From contig JAGMWG010000011.1 of NCBI GenBank assembly GCA_020744225.1, forward strand, positions 806,001 through 870,000: 64,000 nucleotides of DNA, written 5' to 3'. Under the pieces are notes generated by a model. It was not told the origin of the DNA. It did no database searches and saw nothing but the letters and a program-made list of their open reading frames with translations. Source of the DNA: Paraphoma chrysanthemicola (taxonomy: Eukaryota > Ascomycota > Dothideomycetes > Pleosporales > Phaeosphaeriaceae). The translations under genes were made by a program, and so were the position numbers. This document shows positions 33,093 through 44,755 of this stretch, piece by piece (within the stretch, counting starts at the first letter, position 1; each line of letters starts with the position of its first letter).

Positions 33093-34222
33093 TCATGCCC
33101 CCTTATCCACCTCCAACGCCTTCTCTAACTCCTTATCCGCACTCAATTCCTTCTCCGCCCCCTCAATCACCATCCTCAAACCCCTCGCACAACTCTCCAA
33201 CTCCTCCCGCTCCGTCTCATCCAACTCAATCGGCATAGCCTTTACAATGCCCCTGCGTCCAATCACAGCCGGCATACTCAGACAGCAGCCGAGATCAGGC
33301 TGGTAGAAGGACAACGGGCGCACAGTTCGCGAGTCGTATAAGATGTACTTGCAGATACTTGCCGCGATGTTGCCGATGCCGTAGGACGTGCAGCCTTTGG
33401 CGGCAATGATGGCGCCCGCGGCGCCGCGCGTGTGCGAGGCGATTTCGGATTTGAAGGTCGAGGAGGAGAAGTGAGAGGGGAGGACGAGGCGGAGGGGTGT
33501 GGTGCCGATTGTGGCGCTGGACCATGCGATCTTTTTGAATCAGTTGTCCAGTCACGAGATGTCGGGGGAACGAGGACTTACGAATTGGGATTCGCCGTGT
33601 TCACCTAGAACGAATGCATCGACGCTGTTTGGTGCGACTTCTGCTTTTTGAGCGAGGATGCCTCGCACTATATGCATTGGTTAGCATCTTTCATCTTGGT
33701 TCTCGTCCTGTCCATTTAAACAAAGGTATAAGGCAAGTTTGGAGTATACTCACACCTCGCCGAATCCAAACTCGTTCCTGTGCCCAGCACCTGACTCTCT
33801 GGCAAGCCACTCATCTTTCTCGCAAAGTACGTCAATATATCGACTGGATTCGCAACCAGCAACAGAATCGCATGTTCGCTAATCGGCGCCATGCTCCCAA
33901 ATATCGAGCTCAGGATATGCAGATTTCGACTCAGTAGCGACAAGCGCGATTCACCCGGTTTCTGCTTCGCGCCCGCGGTGATGACGATGATGTCAGCTTG
34001 GCCGGCATCTTTGTGTGTTCCGGCGCGGATTTTGGTCCCGGAGCCACCGCGGTAGGTTGCGTCGCTGAGATCGCGGACTTGGCCTTCCAAGAGGGTGGTT
34101 TTGGGGTCCACGAGGATGACTTCACTACAGATGGATTGGAGGATGAGGGTGTAGGCGAGGGTGGCGCCGACATCGCCGCAGCCGAGGACGGCGATTGTGG
34201 TTTTAAGTTTGGGTTGATTCAT
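33093..34222 (-). CDS. L-lactate dehydrogenase (NAD-dependent)
   Basis: Three exons: 34222-33754, 33667-33582, 33530-33093; 330 aa. The start MNQPKLKTTIAVLG is chosen because the nucleotide-binding loop GCGDVGATLAY follows at once; the open frame upstream looks like leader. Seen: an Asp after beta-2 (VDPKTT) for NAD, the loop GAKQKPGESR, where Gln (not Arg) marks lactate rather than malate specificity and Arg stabilises the transition state, LDSARLR with the catalytic Asp and substrate Arg, and GEHGES with the catalytic His. It interconverts pyruvate and lactate with NADH. True L-LDH is patchy in fungi. Intron 1 splits the DSAR-LRG motif and must use GTGAGT to restore it. The cofactor and substrate calls are motif-based. 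Confidence 0.9.
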
Positions 34223-34765
34223 GACGATCAGCTTTGTGGGTTGTGTTGAGCTGTTCTCAAGGTTGTGGTAGGTGTTGGGAATGGAATGGAGGGCGGATAA
34301 GGCTGCAGCTGCCGAACAAGGATGTTTGTTGGTGGGGGAAGTGAACTCGAACACCAGGAAAGAGCTTAGTGTAGTGAGGTATTGAAAGTACAAAAGAGAG
34401 CAACAGTCAACTTATATACCTCTTCATGCAGCCTAGAAGCTTGTGACTCTGTTGTGCAAGGCACATGTACATTGCCAAGGTCTCGGCTTAGCGAGAGTGG
34501 TGTGATGCATGGTGGAGCCCGCCTGGAACTCAGCACATCGACGATACAATTGGAACTTGACGGCTTGGTAGACGCCATATCGAATGTCTTCAGAATGCAA
34601 CCTCCACATCCCCAGCATCATGTCCTTGGCACACCCGGCCTTATGCATTGTGAATCCGGGATGATCATGTTGCATTCCACCAGCTAGTTTACCAGCATCA
34701 GGTTCAACCTTCCAAGCTTCCATTGGACCTGAAAGTACTGTTCAAAGCTGTTGCTGGATAGAAGC
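34223..34765. other. Intergenic region upstream of lactate dehydrogenase
   Basis: 543 bp between the dehydrogenase start and the dipeptidase stop. It should hold the dehydrogenase promoter. No coding signal or clear motif seen. Confidence 0.35.
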
Positions 34766-36260
34766 TCAGAGCTCTACCTCCCAGCTGTTCTCGACATTAT
34801 CCTCCAGTGGCAATAAGGTCTTCTGTAACTTCTTCGCAACCTTATCAGCCTCTTTCCAGACCCTGAGAATATTACGTCCAGCAATCTTCGCAGCATCTTT
34901 GTCACTGATGCCTTGCCTCAGTAGCTCGGCAATCAAGTCTGGGAATTTGGAAACATCCTCAAGCCCCTTTGGAGTCTCTTCAATACCATCATAATCAGTG
35001 CCGATGCCAACATGGTCGTATCCGATAAGTTCGCCAATGTGCTTAATGTGTCGCACAACATGGGCTAGAGTCGAATTTGCAGGAACGTCTTCCGGAAGAT
35101 CCGAGGGCGACTTTCCAGGCTTGCAGGAGACGAAGCCAGGGTTGAAATTGACCATGACGATTGAGTTGCGCTTCTTCACCAGGTGTAGAATATCGTCGGG
35201 CACATTTCGAGGATGTGGACAAATTGAGTAAGCTGAACTGTGACTGAAGATTGGAGGAGCAATGCTGCCTTTCCAGTCTCCGTCGCCTTTGCCTACTAGC
35301 ACATCTCGCATAGTGTCTTGGCTGACATGCGAAAGATCGACGAGCATGCCTAGTCGATTCATCTCTTTGATGAGATCACGGCCTGCTGGACTTAGACCAT
35401 GCCAATATGGCTTGGCGATAGTGGTCTTGAAGTCGGCGCTAGTCTCAAGAGCAGCATCTGCGTATTTGTTGTGACAATTCCAAGTGAGAGTAGCGTATCG
35501 TACACCAAGCTGGTGATACAGACGTAAGGTGGAGATGGAGTTGCCGATCTGGTGCAATCCCTCGATAGCTGTCGGCGATATCAGACGGCCACTTTTGAAG
35601 GACTTGATAGCTTCTGCTCCAGTACCGGAGGGAGTAAAGTATTTGGGATACTGTTGACCCAGACGATGGAATAGGTCAAGCTGGCCAAGTGTACCCTTTA
35701 CGACTGTGATCATTAGCGATGCACACAACTTCCCCCCGAGCATGACACCTACTGCTAGAGTACCTTTCGTCTGAAAAGTCTGTCCCGTTTCCCAATGGAC
35801 ACGGCCAGAAAGCGCTCCAGAACGCGCCCCCCTGCATGCCTTTCTCCAATCTTGGGATGTCCACGTGCTGCGGTAAACCACCATTCTCAAATTTCTCTTG
35901 AAACTCGTTATCATAAATGTGATTCTTGTATCTCCCACGCATGAAAATCATGAGGTCATTATGTCCGTCTGCGAGCCATCAGTACTACTTCAACCCGTAC
36001 AATACCACCAACTTACCAATGAGCGGATTCTCTTTCAGTATTGTTGCCGCTCGATCTTCAATGCTAGGTGGCCATATCCAATTACCAATTTTTTTAAGGC
36101 GAAGTCCAGTATTGGGATCGAGTATCGTCGTCAACAGACAGATGACCAATAGAACTATGCGCCCGCGATTGCCAAGCGGGAACACTCGCCATGAACGACT
36201 TGTCGGTCGCGTACTCGCATCCTGCTCCTCGCTAGTAGGAAGTTTGTCCTTCTTCTCCAT
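34766..36260 (-). CDS. Membrane dipeptidase (renal-dipeptidase family, peptidase M19)
   Basis: Three exons: 36260-36017, 35968-35753, 35703-34766; 465 aa. Seen: cytosolic N-terminus (MEKKDKLPTSEE), one signal-anchor span near residues 32-48 (GRIVLLVICLLTTIL), then the M19 zinc sites: DGHND (His-x-Asp), EGLHQIGNS (bridging Glu), LVDLSHVS and FSHSSA (His ligands), and GIGTDYDG (Asp). The family hydrolyses dipeptides, including dehydrodipeptides, using two zinc ions. Intron 2 must use the donor GTAGGT (not the nearer GTACTC) to give FSDERYSSIVKGTLGQLDL, which fits the family. The common THNCHN motif reads TWNCHN here. No GPI signal at the C-terminus, so it is probably a type II membrane protein facing the lumen or outside. 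Confidence 0.9.
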
Positions 36261-36478
36261 GCTTTGAATGATGTATTGAAAGATGTCAAAGAAGTCGTCA
36301 TGGAACTCAGTGATAGCAGGAAGGTGCGCCTCGTCTTGGCAGTAGCTGTCCCGGAGATTAGAAAGATTCGTCCGAGACAACACGCGACGTCAACGTGCAG
36401 ACGCGGGCCGTTCCTCTCTACATACAAAAACACAACTACTTCGAACTCTGAATCTTGAGATACTACTGAACAGTCAAG

Positions 36479-37061
36479 ATGGCGATAATCTCGGCTTCAG
36501 CAATGATACGCAGCTTATCGCTGTTCCACGTCACCCTCGCAGCCCTACTCGTCAGGAGTCCCCAGATCATTGCGAACCAGAGCGTCGTCGCACTGCTGGG
36601 TCAATCAATGCAACTCGTACGCACCCTCAATCCCCCCCTACAAAAAGATCTTCACTGACACAAACTCACAGCCAACACCCCGCGAATTCCAAACCCCCTC
36701 CGCCTCCATCTCCTTCGTCGCCGTTCTGTTCGCCTTCATCGGCTTCTCCGACCTAACCGCCGTATCCATGAACGAAGAGATTTCAGACGAGTACTGGGGC
36801 GCACAAACACCCGTGCGATTGCTCTTCCTGTTCGTCCTGACGGCGTACACATACACGTTCAAAAAGGGCGGCATGATGGCTCCACGCAGCGCAGAATACA
36901 CAATGGACGCGGGCACGACGCTGAACAATAGTATCGTGTTTACATGGGGGTTCTTGGAAATGGCGGCGTGGTTTTGGATTTTTGTTACCTTGCGCGAAGA
37001 GAGGAGGGAGAAGGCCAGGAAGATTGTGGAGAAGAGACAGGCTGAGGCGGACAGGTTGTAG
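36479..37061 (+). CDS. ILM1: Ilm1-like membrane protein (increased loss of mitochondrial DNA)
   Basis: Two exons, 36479-36616 and 36672-37061; 175 aa. The 55-nt intron (GTACGC..CTCACAG) joins GQSMQL to PTPREF. Seen: four hydrophobic spans (LFHVTLAALLV, ISFVAVLFAFIGFSDLTAV, PVRLLFLFVLTAYTYTF, NSIVFTWGFLEMAAWFWIFVTL) and a charged coiled tail (REERREKARKIVEKRQAEADRL). This order and length fit the fungal Ilm1 family. In yeast its loss destabilises mitochondrial DNA; the protein is in the ER membrane and its biochemical role is unknown. It is divergent from the dipeptidase, with only 218 bp between starts. Confidence 0.8.
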
Positions 37062-37504
37062 CTTAGCTCTTGCCGTGGCAGTTGGAGGGAGGCGTTTCGC
37101 GGCGTGAGGTTGATCTTTGGAGCAAATAGTGCTATTGCACAGACTTGGCCTCAAGGTGGGAGAAGCGAAAAAAAGCAGAGAAGAAATTACTGCGCGTGGC
37201 TTACGTGCTATGGGTCCTTTTCGAATGCTATTGTGAGTCTTGACCTCTTCTCAAATCGCAATCATGGTTCTGGGCTAACAAGGTCTAGTCAATTACATCC
37301 TACAGCCTGATGAGAGACGACTCGGCAGGAAGACGCGAGCTTTTCGCATGCGGAGTGAAGGGTCACCCAACGTGCATGATCCCATCATACGACTTGTACT
37401 TTAGTAACTTCCATTCAATAGGGTCCTCTTCATTTACAGTATTCGTTATCATTAGTGATATGGAAATGCTCTAGCGCTTCATTTTGCCACCCAATTAACA
37501 GTTC
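37062..37504. other. Convergent intergenic region, ILM1 / GH3 glucosidase
   Basis: 443 bp between two 3' ends, no coding or structural signal seen. Confidence 0.35.
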
Positions 37505-40115
37505 CTACAACCTCTCTCTCCCCTCTCTCGATCCTTCTACATCAACCGAAACCACACTCTCCACACTCGCAGCATTCTGCGCAAACGAGAATTCATACTG
37601 CCCCTTCTCTACCCACCACGCACTCCTCTCCTCATCCCAGTACGCAAAGTCGCCGAGCGCAACTTCCAACTCCACACTCTTCTGCTGTCCCGGCTCGAGG
37701 AAGACCTTTTCAAACGCCACCAAGGTCTTGATCGGATGCTCGGGGCTCTGTTGTTTCCTGCCAACGTACAATTGTACGACTGTCGCGCCGGCGTGGTTCC
37801 CAGTATTCTTGACAGCAACGATCGCCTTGTAGCTTTCAGGTGAAGACTGTGAGACGTGTCCGCTGAACAGCGAGAAAGTAGAGTACGACAAGCCGAATCC
37901 GAATGGAAATTGGACCTTGTCTTTCGCCACGCGGTCATAGTGTCGATAGCCCACAAACACGCCCTCGTCGTAGCGCACCGTGCGTTGTCCGTCTTTGACT
38001 TCGCCAGGGAAGTTGTTGTATGCAGGTGCGTCTTCGATGCGCTTGGGCCATGAGATTGGGAGACGACCGGAAGGGTTTACGGTACCGGATATGATATCTG
38101 CGATTGCATTGCCGGCTTCTTGGCCGGGAAACCATGCTTGAACTAGTGCAGCGACATTGCTTAGCCATGGCAGTGCAATGGCAACGCCGGTGCTGTTCAC
38201 CACAATGGTCTGCTTGTTGATTGCGGCCACAGCTTCGACCAGCTTGTCCTGCGAGCCGTCGCGGGGAAGACTGAAGCTCAACTGGTCTTGGCCTTCGGTT
38301 TCCCATGCTGGCGTGTGGCCCGTGAAGACGATGGCAATGTCGACTTCCTTGGCTACGTCGCGGGCCTGGGTAAGCATGTCGAGGTCGTGCTCGGCAGCTT
38401 GCATGAAGCCCATTCTGAAGCCGGGTAGACCGGAGAGAATGCCCCAGTCGCTTCCACCTGAGGGTGGCTTGGAGTGTATTTGAATCTTGTATTCCTTGCC
38501 GGCGGTGAACGAGACTGTGAATTCCTTTTCAGGGTTGCCACCTAGCAGGAAGCCCATTGGGTCTGGCGAGTTGTCTTTTTGTTCGAAGACCTGCTCACCA
38601 TTGACAGTCACGGTCGTAGGACCAATACCTGAGCACCCGAGATAATGCTTCCCGCTCTCCGATGGCACGAAGGTTGTCGTCAGTTTGACCTCCTTCTCTT
38701 TCGCCTCGTTATCAAGGATAGGGCTGAATTCAGAGCTCTTGATTTTATGAGTTGTCTTCGTGGGTCGATCAGTGTAGCCGAGTCGGAATTGCTCCATCGT
38801 CCAGCCAGGATTGCCCTTCAGGTCGGTGCAGTGGTGCGAGAGGGGCGGGAGTAGACGATAAGTTTGAGCGCCCTTTGCGTATTTGAACTCCACGCTGTCG
38901 CCATATGCTGCTTTCAATCCCTCTTCCGGTGTGATGCGGTAGTGTGCATTGAGGGCCGCGCTGCCGCCGCCATGGATCAGAGCTTCTTTTGCCAGGCCAA
39001 AGAGACCAATCTTCTTGCCCTTGACATGGTCTTTCCTCAGAGGAAGTATGCCACCTTCGTTCTTCAGCAACGTAATTCCCTGGCCGGCGACATCGCGGAT
39101 GAGCTTGCTGTGCGCCGGATTGACAATGGAATGCTCTGGAGGGATTTCAGGATTCTCAAAGGCGCCGACTTTCTCAATGAGATTCAGCACGTTTCTTGCT
39201 CGCTCATTGATCGTCTGCTCTGACACTTCACCCTTCTTCACGGCTTCCGTGACTGCTTCGAGCGTCCGGAAACGTGTAGGACCCGGCATCTCCAGATCCA
39301 GACCTGCATTCAAAGAATCTGCGGTGGAGTTGGTGCCGCCCCAGTCGCTCATGACCAGGCCGTCCCAGCCCCACTCGCCACGAAGAACTTGCTTGAGGAG
39401 GAATGTATGTGCATCAGCGTGTGTGCCATTCACCTTGTTGTAAGCTGTCATGACGCCCCACGGGTTCGCTTCTTTGACTGTGATCTCAAAAGGCTTCATG
39501 TAGATTTCTCTTAGAGCACGTTCAGACACAATCTCATCAACAGTCAGACGGTCAGTTTCTTGCTCGTTGGCTGTGAAATGCTTGATGGTGGCTGCGATGC
39601 CGTGCTTTTGGACCCCCTTGACGACGTGAGCGGCCATCTTACCAGCTAGCAGTGGATCTTCCGAAAACGACTCAAAGTTGCGACCTCCGAGAGGGTGACG
39701 ATGGTTACACATTGTGGGTGCAAGTCTATCATGCATCAGTGATGAAACCACACAAAGTAGGTTCCACTGACAGCACTCTTGCGCTTTTCGTCTTCGTCTC
39801 CTCTGCCAACGCATTTCCTATCTTCTGAGCATACTCCGGATTCCATGACGCCGCCGAGCAGACCGCAGCCGGAAAGCACGCAGCTCTTGTGCCTCCTGAG
39901 AAGACCTCGCCTCTCGCACCATTGGGGCCATCGCTCGTCTAGACAGCTTTAGCTAAGATCATCCACCAGTTGCATCGAGCACTTCACCCTACCTTTATCG
40001 AGGGTACACCTTTTCCGGGCACCGGCACCGTCTCCCAAAAGTCCTTACCCGCCAACAAGGAAATCTTCTCCTCAAGCGTCAAAGACTGTAAAACAGTCTC
40101 AACCTTCGCACTCAT
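37505..40115 (-). CDS. GH3 beta-glucosidase with PA14 insert (BglI type)
   Basis: Three exons: 40115-39993, 39938-39772, 39725-37505; 836 aa. The splices rebuild SIK-TSDGPNGARG and ARVL-LAPTMCNHRHPLGGRNFE, both core GH3 motifs. Seen: N-terminal LTLEEKISLLAG, KHFTANEQE, the nucleophile Asp in VMSDWGGT (about residue 222), a PA14 domain roughly at 390-530 (STFVPSES-like start TTTFVPSESGKHYLG), the C-terminal GH3 domain (IVFTGHTPAWETEGQD, LIQAWFPGQE-like VQAWFPGQEAGNAIADI, GRLPISWPKR) and a fibronectin-III-like end. There is no signal peptide, so it is the intracellular or non-classically exported type. It removes glucose from the non-reducing end of beta-glucosides; about 838 aa is usual for the BglI group. 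Confidence 0.92.
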
Positions 40116-40949
40116 GCTGACGAGGCTGAACGCAACACGACAGACTGGTTCGAGCGGGAATAACAACCAGAGCCGGAAACAATATATCCGTGTCGTGTCC
40201 TGATACAGCAACGCTCCGCGGCAGTGTTGCGAATCCCACAAACAAAGAAAGAACAGAGTAGCAGCGGCTCAACGACAGACATGCTGCCAGGCGAGAGACT
40301 ACTCTCCTTATGTATTCCAAGCCCTTCCCCCGAGCCCACAACGCGGACTACAAGCCAAACGGCTACCCTCGCCGCGACTCCGGTAGTCACACAACCACGG
40401 CATCGCGTCTTCGTGGGGTCTCGATGTGGAGAAGACCAGCCTTGTGCCATTGGCCTAGAAATGTGGGCTATCGCTGCATCACGCCGAAGTTCTGCCACGC
40501 GAGGCCATGATTCGCTACGCCCAGTGCCGGTCCGAGAAGGAACTTCCGAGGTATTGCCTGATATGGGGGAAGCGTTGGCGGTCGCAGGGTCGAGACACGC
40601 TGTGTGGTGGAGTCGATGAGGTGAGATGACATATCGGGGTTCGGTGTGGGCTGTTGCATTACATGTGATGCTTTTCAGAGCAAGAAATGCGATTGTGGAA
40701 GTGCGGTGGTCCGCTTCCGACATTTGCGTCTGTGCTTGCTTTGGTCGGAAGACGTCCGAGGCTCAGCGGCAGACCCACGTGCTTGGCTAGCTGGTGGACA
40801 CTTGAAGTTTACGTCACTTTGCCAACGGGTATTTTCTTGAGCTTGAGCTTTTTCCTGTGAGCTATCTCGAGCTGCATTAGTACTTTCCCATATCAGTAGA
40901 AGTTGTCGTTCCTATTCCAGACTTCGTTTCTTGTATACACAGTTTCCAA
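40116..40949. promoter_or_regulatory. Divergent intergenic region, GH3 glucosidase / FAR-17a
   Basis: 834 bp between two start codons. Frames at 40224-40723 overlap on both strands, lack motifs and are likely chance. No sugar-regulator site could be called with confidence. Confidence 0.35.
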
Positions 40950-41954
40950 ATGAGCGCTCCAACTTCGACAATGTCGAGCCGGCGGCATCCGCTGCAGCGA
41001 TTCGATTCTCCATCAAAGGGATTTTCTGGGGCACTGCATGTGAGTGCTAACGATGAGACAGACTATTTACAATACGATGTTAACGTTCAATGAAAGGTCG
41101 CTGGACTCATCAGCTTCTACCACTCCTTCAAGTTGTACGTCTCAATATGCCACCAAAAACTTTCCCCAATAACTGACGTCACTCAAGTCTGTCGGACAAC
41201 CCAAACATATTCGTAAGTTCCTCCACACAAGAGTTCGAATCATGAGATTCAAGTCTCAGGATCCCAATCGCAACATTCAGTCCCAAGACTCCACCACATC
41301 AATCAAGGTCCTCCATCCTAACGACACCTACAGAATGACTCCTTCGGTTGGCATCTCCAATTCCTCACCATCCTCGGCATATCCATCAGCACGCTCTGTT
41401 TCACCTTTGGTCTTCTTGCCGACATGACCAATCTTCCCACCTTCTTCGTTCTGAAAAACTACCTTGCGCTCGTCGCCGCACCCATGGAAATCGTCATCTC
41501 AATCCTGTACTGGGGTTTACGGCTCATTGACACCTCGCTTGTCGTCCCGCCCGATCTGCCCTTGCCCCCCTTGATCTACGACATGACGTTCCACTTGTTT
41601 CCGGCGGTCGTACTCGCGCTCGATGCAATACTCCTATCCCCGCCGTGGCCGTCAAGCCCAATGAATCCGAATGCGCCGCTAATATCGCTGGTGGTGTCGA
41701 CGGCCATTGCGTTTTTGTATTGGTTCTGGATTGAGGTTTGTTATTCGCGGAATGGTTTCTATCCGTACCCAATCTTCGAGATGTTGTCGACGTATCAGCG
41801 GATTGGGCTGTTTGCGGTCAGTGGATCTATCATGTGGGTTGCTGGAGGTGCGTTGCGGGCGGCGTATGCGTATGTGAACGGGTATGAGATGCCGGAGGAG
41901 TTGGAGAAGGTAAAGAGGGCGAAGAACATGGCGGTTGGTGGGAAGTGGGAATAG
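40950..41954 (+). CDS. FAR-17a/AIG1-like membrane protein
   Basis: Four exons: 40950-41039, 41097-41134, 41188-41212, 41334-41954; 257 aa. Exons 2 and 3 are only 38 and 25 bases; joined they read VAGLISFYHSFK-FLSDNPNIF-NDSFGWHLQFLTILG, the family start. Seen: about six spans with LGISISTLCFTFGLLAD, LKNYLALVAAPMEIVISILYWGL, YDMTFHLFPAVVLALDAIL (the His that in AIG1/ADTRP is catalytic) and a C-terminal span before a short basic tail. Human AIG1 and ADTRP hydrolyse fatty-acid esters of hydroxy fatty acids; the fungal role is unknown. Introns 1 and 2 end in AAG, which is unusual but required by phase. Confidence 0.85.
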
Positions 41955-42649
41955 GCTTGGGCCGTTGATAGAGTCGTGTTTTCGTGTCAAACATGCCAGC
42001 ATGATCTACTTATGTACATCTTGTTCATCAGTCAATAGCTTGAACGGTATGAGACGAGTGACCGTTGATGAATACGCCGCTCGGCTCTAGCTACTCTTGT
42101 CAACATTAGACATTCTTGGGGCGATGTATGGTGCAATATTGCGTCTACGCCACAGATGCATTGCACGTGTAATTGGACGTAATCACGCAATAATCTCTAC
42201 TGAAGACCCCTGTATTTGAAGTGCGGACAGAAAGCGCGATACTGTACATGTCCACCAGTAACCACCAGCAATGCATGCTCGCAAAGAACTTGGCAGAGAC
42301 ATCTGCATAGAAATGGTGAACACACAGAAGTACCTCCGCATCCTCCCTATCACCTTGTCGTTGTTCGTGGAAACCATGTCAAATCGTGTCGAATGTCGTC
42401 AATCGTAATAAATAGTTCATAACATCATGCGGAGTGTTGTAAAGTGAATCGTGAGGAAAATAGTCGCTCACGAAAGTCTGCCGTGATCGAATGAGCGGAA
42501 CCAAGAGGACGAAGCGAGAGACGACCAGTTGGGCATCGTGAAGAGTGTATGTTTGTCGCGAATGAAATCTGCGAATTTAAACCAACGGTGAGCTGGTTTG
42601 TCATGATCGGTAATGAGATGGTCGGCTAGCAGCGATGCGCAACATGCGC
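41955..42649. other. Convergent intergenic region, FAR-17a / zinc-finger protein
   Basis: 695 bp between two 3' ends. Moderately A+T-rich, no coding frame accepted, no repeat seen. Confidence 0.35.
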
Positions 42650-44161
42650 CTAGCTTGTAGATGGCGAGGGTGGAGCAGTGAGTGTGCGCTGGTCATCCTC
42701 GTCCTGGATTTGCTGCGGATAAACGTTGCTGCCACCATAGAGGTTATCATTGTATTGAAAGCCACGCTGATCTTGGCCCATACCATACATGTAAGGGTTC
42801 TGATGGTAGCCAGCGCCTTGGTAATGGTGATAATGACCGAAGCCCTGCTGTTGGAAGGGTGGAAGGACGTTCTCCTTGTTGTCGTACTGGAAGCCTTCGT
42901 TGAGTGGCTTATAAGTTGCAAATGCTGGTGTAGGTGAGGGTGAGGGCTGACGAGTAAAGGCGGAAGTAAGGTAAGTCATGTCAGCAGGTCGACCAAAAGT
43001 AGCTTCGTCATCATCGTCATCTTGGTAGACGGTGAAAGCTCCTCGCTTGCGCTTGGGAGCTCTATCGCCGTGATTGTAGTCAAAGATCGAGCGTCCTCGG
43101 TCCTCATGCTGAGAGCGACCAGCAAAAGGGAACGTAGGCCGGCTAAGCTGGCGAGAACGACGAGCGTTTACATCCATGCGTGCAAGCGCTGGCCTCGTCC
43201 TTGCGGGTTGCGGACTCTCGGCCTTGATCTCAACATCATCATCGTCATCATACTCTGAGTTGGAGATGCGGCGTTGTCGCTTGAATGAACCCTGCGGTGT
43301 GAATATAAGCTCCATGGCTTCGACCTCCTGTGAGTTGATCTCCAGCTGCTCAAGAACCGAGCTGTCCTTCTTCTGGTTTCGCTTGCGGCGCATCTCAAGG
43401 GTTGCCGAGTCGAAGATGTCCATGCCTGGCCAGTACACACCCTTAAGTTTGGTTGACTCGCTGACGGCCATAGGGTCCTCTGCCGGATCGGCGGGCTCTT
43501 CTTCGATGGCACATGAGTCCACAGCGGTATACCGGTGTCGGTGTCGCTCACTTGGGTCTGAGTACTCGCTGGACGTGTCGTAGTCCGGATTGGTATAGCT
43601 GTGGGAGCTAGCACGCGACTCTGTCGCCCAGTACTGCATGTGTGGGGCGATGTTGCGGTGGCGCAGGACAGGGCCGGGGCGTGGTGTGGGCGTGGGTGTG
43701 TCCATAGGCTCGAGTTTGATCACTTGTTGCTCCGACAGACGCGGGTCGAGAAGAGTACCAACTGCATTGCGATGTACATGGCGCGGTATGGGGGCTTCGA
43801 CGCGCGGAGCGGGAGTTGCAGTGGGTCGGACTGAAGCAAGGTGAATGTTAGTTGCGTTCATGACTTTGCAGCAGGAGGGCAAGATAAGTGTCCTACCGTT
43901 TGGCTTCGCTCGCGTGCGTCGCTTGTCCTTCTGGTTCATGCGTTCTGACATGAGCTCCTCCACGCTCCACTCGGCATACCATCGATCGTATGCCTCGATG
44001 AGTCGGCGAGATGCATCTTCGCTGGTCGAACGGACCTTGACCTTGTAGTAATTGGACAGGTGGCCTTTGCTGGCAATATGTGTGAGTAGATGTGAGACAT
44101 CGCTGAAGTTTGGCCGCTTGGGGCAGATGTTGCAGTGCAGTGGGATGCTGCTGGACGCCAT
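42650..44161 (-). CDS. U1/matrin-type zinc-finger protein, otherwise unknown
   Basis: Start MASSSIPLHCNICPKR at 44161; the open frame upstream is leader. A likely 66-nt intron 43831-43896 (GTAGGA, AACTAAC branch, TTCAG) gives 481 aa; because its length is divisible by three and it has no stop, retention gives 503 aa. Seen: one N-terminal finger with C-x2-C, then His-x5-His (HIASKGH), the spacing of U1/matrin-like fingers rather than classic C2H2. Then a helical segment (SRRLIEAYDRWYAEW), a long disordered region with acidic runs, Arg-rich stretches with a PKRKR nuclear-localisation-like motif, and a Gln/Tyr/Asn-rich C-terminus (HYHHYQGAGYHQNPYMYG) of low complexity. Probably a nuclear nucleic-acid-binding protein. 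No named ortholog recognised. Confidence 0.75.
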   Translation of the reverse strand: MASSSIPLHCNICPKRPNFSDVSHLLTHIASKGHLSNYYKVKVRSTSEDASRRLIEAYDRWYAEWSVEELMSERMNQKDKRRTRAKPNGRTLILPSCCKVMNATNIHLASVRPTATPAPRVEAPIPRHVHRNAVGTLLDPRLSEQQVIKLEPMDTPTPTPRPGPVLRHRNIAPHMQYWATESRASSHSYTNPDYDTSSEYSDPSERHRHRYTAVDSCAIEEEPADPAEDPMAVSESTKLKGVYWPGMDIFDSATLEMRRKRNQKKDSSVLEQLEINSQEVEAMELIFTPQGSFKRQRRISNSEYDDDDDVEIKAESPQPARTRPALARMDVNARRSRQLSRPTFPFAGRSQHEDRGRSIFDYNHGDRAPKRKRGAFTVYQDDDDDEATFGRPADMTYLTSAFTRQPSPSPTPAFATYKPLNEGFQYDNKENVLPPFQQQGFGHYHHYQGAGYHQNPYMYGMGQDQRGFQYNDNLYGGSNVYPQQIQDEDDQRTLTAPPSPSTS

Positions 44162-44755
44162 TGCGGCGTGGTAAGGAACGTGAGCGGACACAGGGCACAA
44201 AGTGAAAGCACTGTCCTTGGGATGCAACGGTGAAGTACAGAGCGGCACGAAAGGAGCGGATGAACAGTGAAGAAGGCGAAGAGGTGAGCGGATGGGCAAC
44301 TTGAAGATAAGAGAGATGGTGCCCCAGTCACTTCCGTTGCTTCATGGCCCTAGACTGAAAGCAGATGAGACGGAAGTAAGAAGGGGAGCAAAGTCCGTAG
44401 TATTGAGCAAAGTGGCAGGAAGTATGCCTCCGAGTGCAGGAGGAAATGTTGGTGAGCAAATTTGACCAGACCGCGCACGTGGGAAAGGCTCGGCTCGACG
44501 AAACAGGCAGGCACCGTTACTTTCCTCTTGCTTTGTATCTCCGGTCTCATTGAAGGAGAGGGGAGTTATTAGATAGCGAGAGATGGCAGTGAACTTGCGA
44601 ATGAAGTATGTTGTGAGGAGGTTTCGATGGTCTACAGGTGAGTACGAAGCCGGGGCGAGGTCACGGAACTCTTGCACGACACACTGACAACTTCGCACGT
44701 CACAACAGGCCTAGTCTCGTCGTTCACAATGGAGTGTTTATCAAATGATACTTGC
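44162..44755. other. Intergenic region between zinc-finger gene and BET2
   Basis: 594 bp between two minus-strand genes: promoter of the zinc-finger gene and 3' UTR of BET2. No other signal seen. Confidence 0.35.

Noticed and set aside
40224..40723. 131- and 203-codon frames in the GH3/FAR-17a promoter
   Set aside because: Both strands open at once, no motif, sits where two promoters are required.
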